Assembly (NCBI GenBank): GCA_039810525.1
Contig: JBDHXE010000131.1
Location: 1 to 7,097 of the forward strand
Source of the DNA: JBDHXE01 sp039810525
Lineage (GTDB): Bacteria > Bacteroidota > Ignavibacteria > Kapaibacteriales > UBA2268
Length of the DNA stretch: 7,097 bases
Reading direction: 5' to 3'
In this document: positions 6,117 through 7,097 of the stretch, one piece after another
Numbering within the stretch: the stretch's first letter is position 1
Layout: every line of letters starts with the position of its first letter
Made by a program: the position numbers and the translations under genes
The notes under the pieces: model-generated
Seen by the model: only the letters and a program-made list of their open reading frames with translations
Databases searched by the model: none
Told to the model about the DNA's origin: nothing

Positions 6117-6821
6117 ATGAGATATATTAAGTATATTATAATATTTTCTATTTTTATATATTCAAGTAATTTAACTTTTGCACAAATTAAAGCAGTAGTA
6201 GCTGTTACTGGTTCTATTTTTAATTACATTGACAAACAGCCTGTATCTGCTAAGATTCAAGTATATGATAATACTGGCAAAAAGGTTAATTCTACAAAAA
6301 GTAATGCATCTGATAATGGTTACTATTTCGTAACTGGGCTATATCCGGGTAATACATATTCTTTCGCTATAGATGATCCCAAGTTTTTAGCAGAAAAATT
6401 TGAGGTAATTATACCTAATTCTGACAAATACATAGAATTTTCTAAAGATTTCTTACTAAAACCAAATCATATTGGTACATCTATTAAGTTAAACGTAAGC
6501 CCTTTTGAATTGAATAAATCAAAGTTAAAAGCTGGATCGGCACTGATTCTAAATGAGATTTTGAATACTTTAAAGAATAATTCTAATATTAAGTTTAAAA
6601 TTGTAAGTTATCCTGACTCTGACAAAGATACCAAATTGAATTCTGTGCTTACATCGTCAAGAGCTCAAGCATTAATTGATTATTTTGAGCTTAATGGCAT
6701 TGATTCTAATTTGTTATCATTCCAAGCTAATAGCAATACTGACCCCAAAGATCCTCCCCCTACTTCTAAAAGAGCTAAAGGTAAAAATTATATTGGCCCA
6801 ATATATTTTATAATTGAATAA
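6117..6821 (+). CDS. Exported protein with CarboxypepD-like beta-sandwich and C-terminal OmpA-like domain
   Basis: This 234-residue protein has a signal peptide at 1-22 (RYIKY, a hydrophobic stretch IIIFSIFIY, and cleavage probably after TFA before Gln23). Residues about 28-112 look like a carboxypeptidase regulatory-like/CNA-B type beta-sandwich: VTGSIFNYIDKQPVSAKIQVYD, then SDNGYYFVTGLYPGNTYSFAI. Residues about 122-234 follow the OmpA-like peptidoglycan-binding fold: SPFELNKSKLKAGSALILNEI, FKIVSYPDSDKD, then SSRAQALIDYFELNGIDSNLLSF. Asp167 and Arg182 fall where OmpA family members bind diaminopimelate. However, the usual GHTD is SYPD here, and the loop before the last strand (DPKDPPPTSKRAKGK) is unusual. 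It starts two bases after the WD40 stop with a G-rich stretch (6102-6107) as ribosome site, suggesting translational coupling. It probably links the WD40 protein or an outer-membrane system to the cell wall. Confidence 0.82.
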   Translation: MRYIKYIIIFSIFIYSSNLTFAQIKAVVAVTGSIFNYIDKQPVSAKIQVYDNTGKKVNSTKSNASDNGYYFVTGLYPGNTYSFAIDDPKFLAEKFEVIIPNSDKYIEFSKDFLLKPNHIGTSIKLNVSPFELNKSKLKAGSALILNEILNTLKNNSNIKFKIVSYPDSDKDTKLNSVLTSSRAQALIDYFELNGIDSNLLSFQANSNTDPKDPPPTSKRAKGKNYIGPIYFIIE

Positions 6822-6848
6822 TGATTATAATGGGTAAAAAAGTTATGC

Positions 6849-7032
6849 CACGTAAGTATATGATGATAATGAGTTTGCAAGAAGAATAGAAGAAGAGACT
6901 ATCTCATAAATCAAAAGCAATGATTTAATTTTTAATTCTCCATTTGTCCTACACTTCTTCACATTCGTCCTACATTTCAAAAGTGTAGGACGACTTATTC
7001 TTGCAAGCCGCTTATCATCATAGACTTACGTG
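6849..7032. repeat. Imperfect inverted-repeat element (MITE-like or remnant of a mobile element)
   Basis: The arms are 6849-6883 and 6998-7032. Reading inwards from both ends, CACGTAAGT matches (9 bases), one base differs (A/C), TATGATGATAA matches (11), five bases are mostly different, and TTGCAAGAA matches (9). That is about 30 of 35 positions. The 114 bases between the arms hold a 21-bp tandem repeat and an 11-bp perfect stem, GTCCTACACTT (6946-6956) with AAGTGTAGGAC (6981-6991). No target-site duplication is evident at the ends, and no transposase is encoded. It begins 27 bases after the stop of the OmpA-like gene. A non-autonomous transposable element, a dispersed intergenic repeat family, or a folded RNA are all possible. 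The inverted repeat is seen directly; the mobile-element reading is inference. Confidence 0.7.
6941..6982 (+). repeat. Two-copy 21-bp tandem repeat inside the inverted-repeat element
   Basis: Copy one is 6941-6961 and copy two is 6962-6982. Both start CATT and share GTCCTACA followed by (C/T)TTC; about 16 of 21 positions match. A third, inverted copy of the core (AAGTGTAGGACG, 6981-6992) follows directly. The core therefore appears three times within 52 bases, twice direct and once inverted, so two alternative hairpins can form. Confidence 0.7.
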
Positions 7033-7064
7033 ATATATTCCTTTTCAATGTTTATTCCAATATA

Positions 7065-7092
7065 TTACTATTTCTTAATAAAGAAATAGTAA
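7065..7092. repeat. Perfect 12-bp AT-rich palindrome near the right window edge
   Basis: TTACTATTTCTT (7065-7076) and AAGAAATAGTAA (7081-7092) are exact reverse complements around the four-base loop AATA. Neither side is followed by a run of T, so it is not a standard terminator. It could be a protein-binding palindrome, a weak transcript-end hairpin, or part of an element that continues past the edge. Confidence 0.6.
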
Positions 7093-7097
7093 AGAAA

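Noticed and set aside
6946..6991. The 11-bp stem as a rho-independent terminator of the OmpA-like gene
   Set aside because: The loop is 24 bases long and neither side is followed by a T-tract, so it does not fit a standard terminator.
6941..6992. CRISPR array
   Set aside because: Only two degenerate 21-bp copies lie back to back with no spacers between them, plus one inverted core; no cas gene is present.

Overview
This is an AT-rich window (roughly 30% GC by eye) of ordinary bacterial chromosome. It is densely packed with housekeeping genes and ends in a small envelope-protein operon and a short non-coding repeat element. The style suggests a low-GC member of the Bacteroidota/Chlorobi-Ignavibacteria-Kapabacteria side of the FCB group. 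Reasons: an omega subunit with a RARQIN core of the Chlorobi type, a separate PurS subunit with a small PurQ, a MerR-like regulator of the kind common in that group, an exported WD40 protein, and an exported protein with a CarboxypepD-like domain joined to an OmpA-like domain. Several starts have recognisable Shine-Dalgarno sequences (WD40, rpoZ, psd, carbonic anhydrase), which argues against a typical Bacteroidia genome. The lineage call is an inference, not proven.

Layout: positions 2312 down to 1 on the minus strand carry psd, pssA, purS and a partial purQ that runs off the left edge. psd and pssA overlap by 4 bases, and purS and purQ by 1 base. psd and pssA perform the last two steps of phosphatidylethanolamine synthesis. 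PurS and PurQ are two of the three subunits of formylglycinamidine ribonucleotide synthase. Divergent from psd, across a 120-base intergenic region, lies dnaN (sliding clamp), followed on the plus strand by a beta-carbonic anhydrase. The carbonic anhydrase converges on rpoZ (minus strand), and a GC-rich hairpin terminator lies between them.

Divergent from rpoZ is a plus-strand cluster: a MerR-like regulator, an exported seven-bladed WD40 propeller protein, and an exported CarboxypepD-like/OmpA-like protein. Spacings are 22 and 2 bases, so the three are probably one transcript. The last two probably act together in the periplasm or at the cell wall.

The last 276 bases hold no convincing gene. 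They contain an imperfect inverted repeat of about 35 bases per arm spanning 184 bp, with a 21-bp tandem repeat and an 11-bp perfect stem inside it, then a 12-bp perfect AT-rich palindrome at the window edge. This repeat element is the least explained part of the window. I saw no CRISPR array, tRNA, rRNA, complete insertion sequence or defence system, and nothing that amounts to a clear new biological system.
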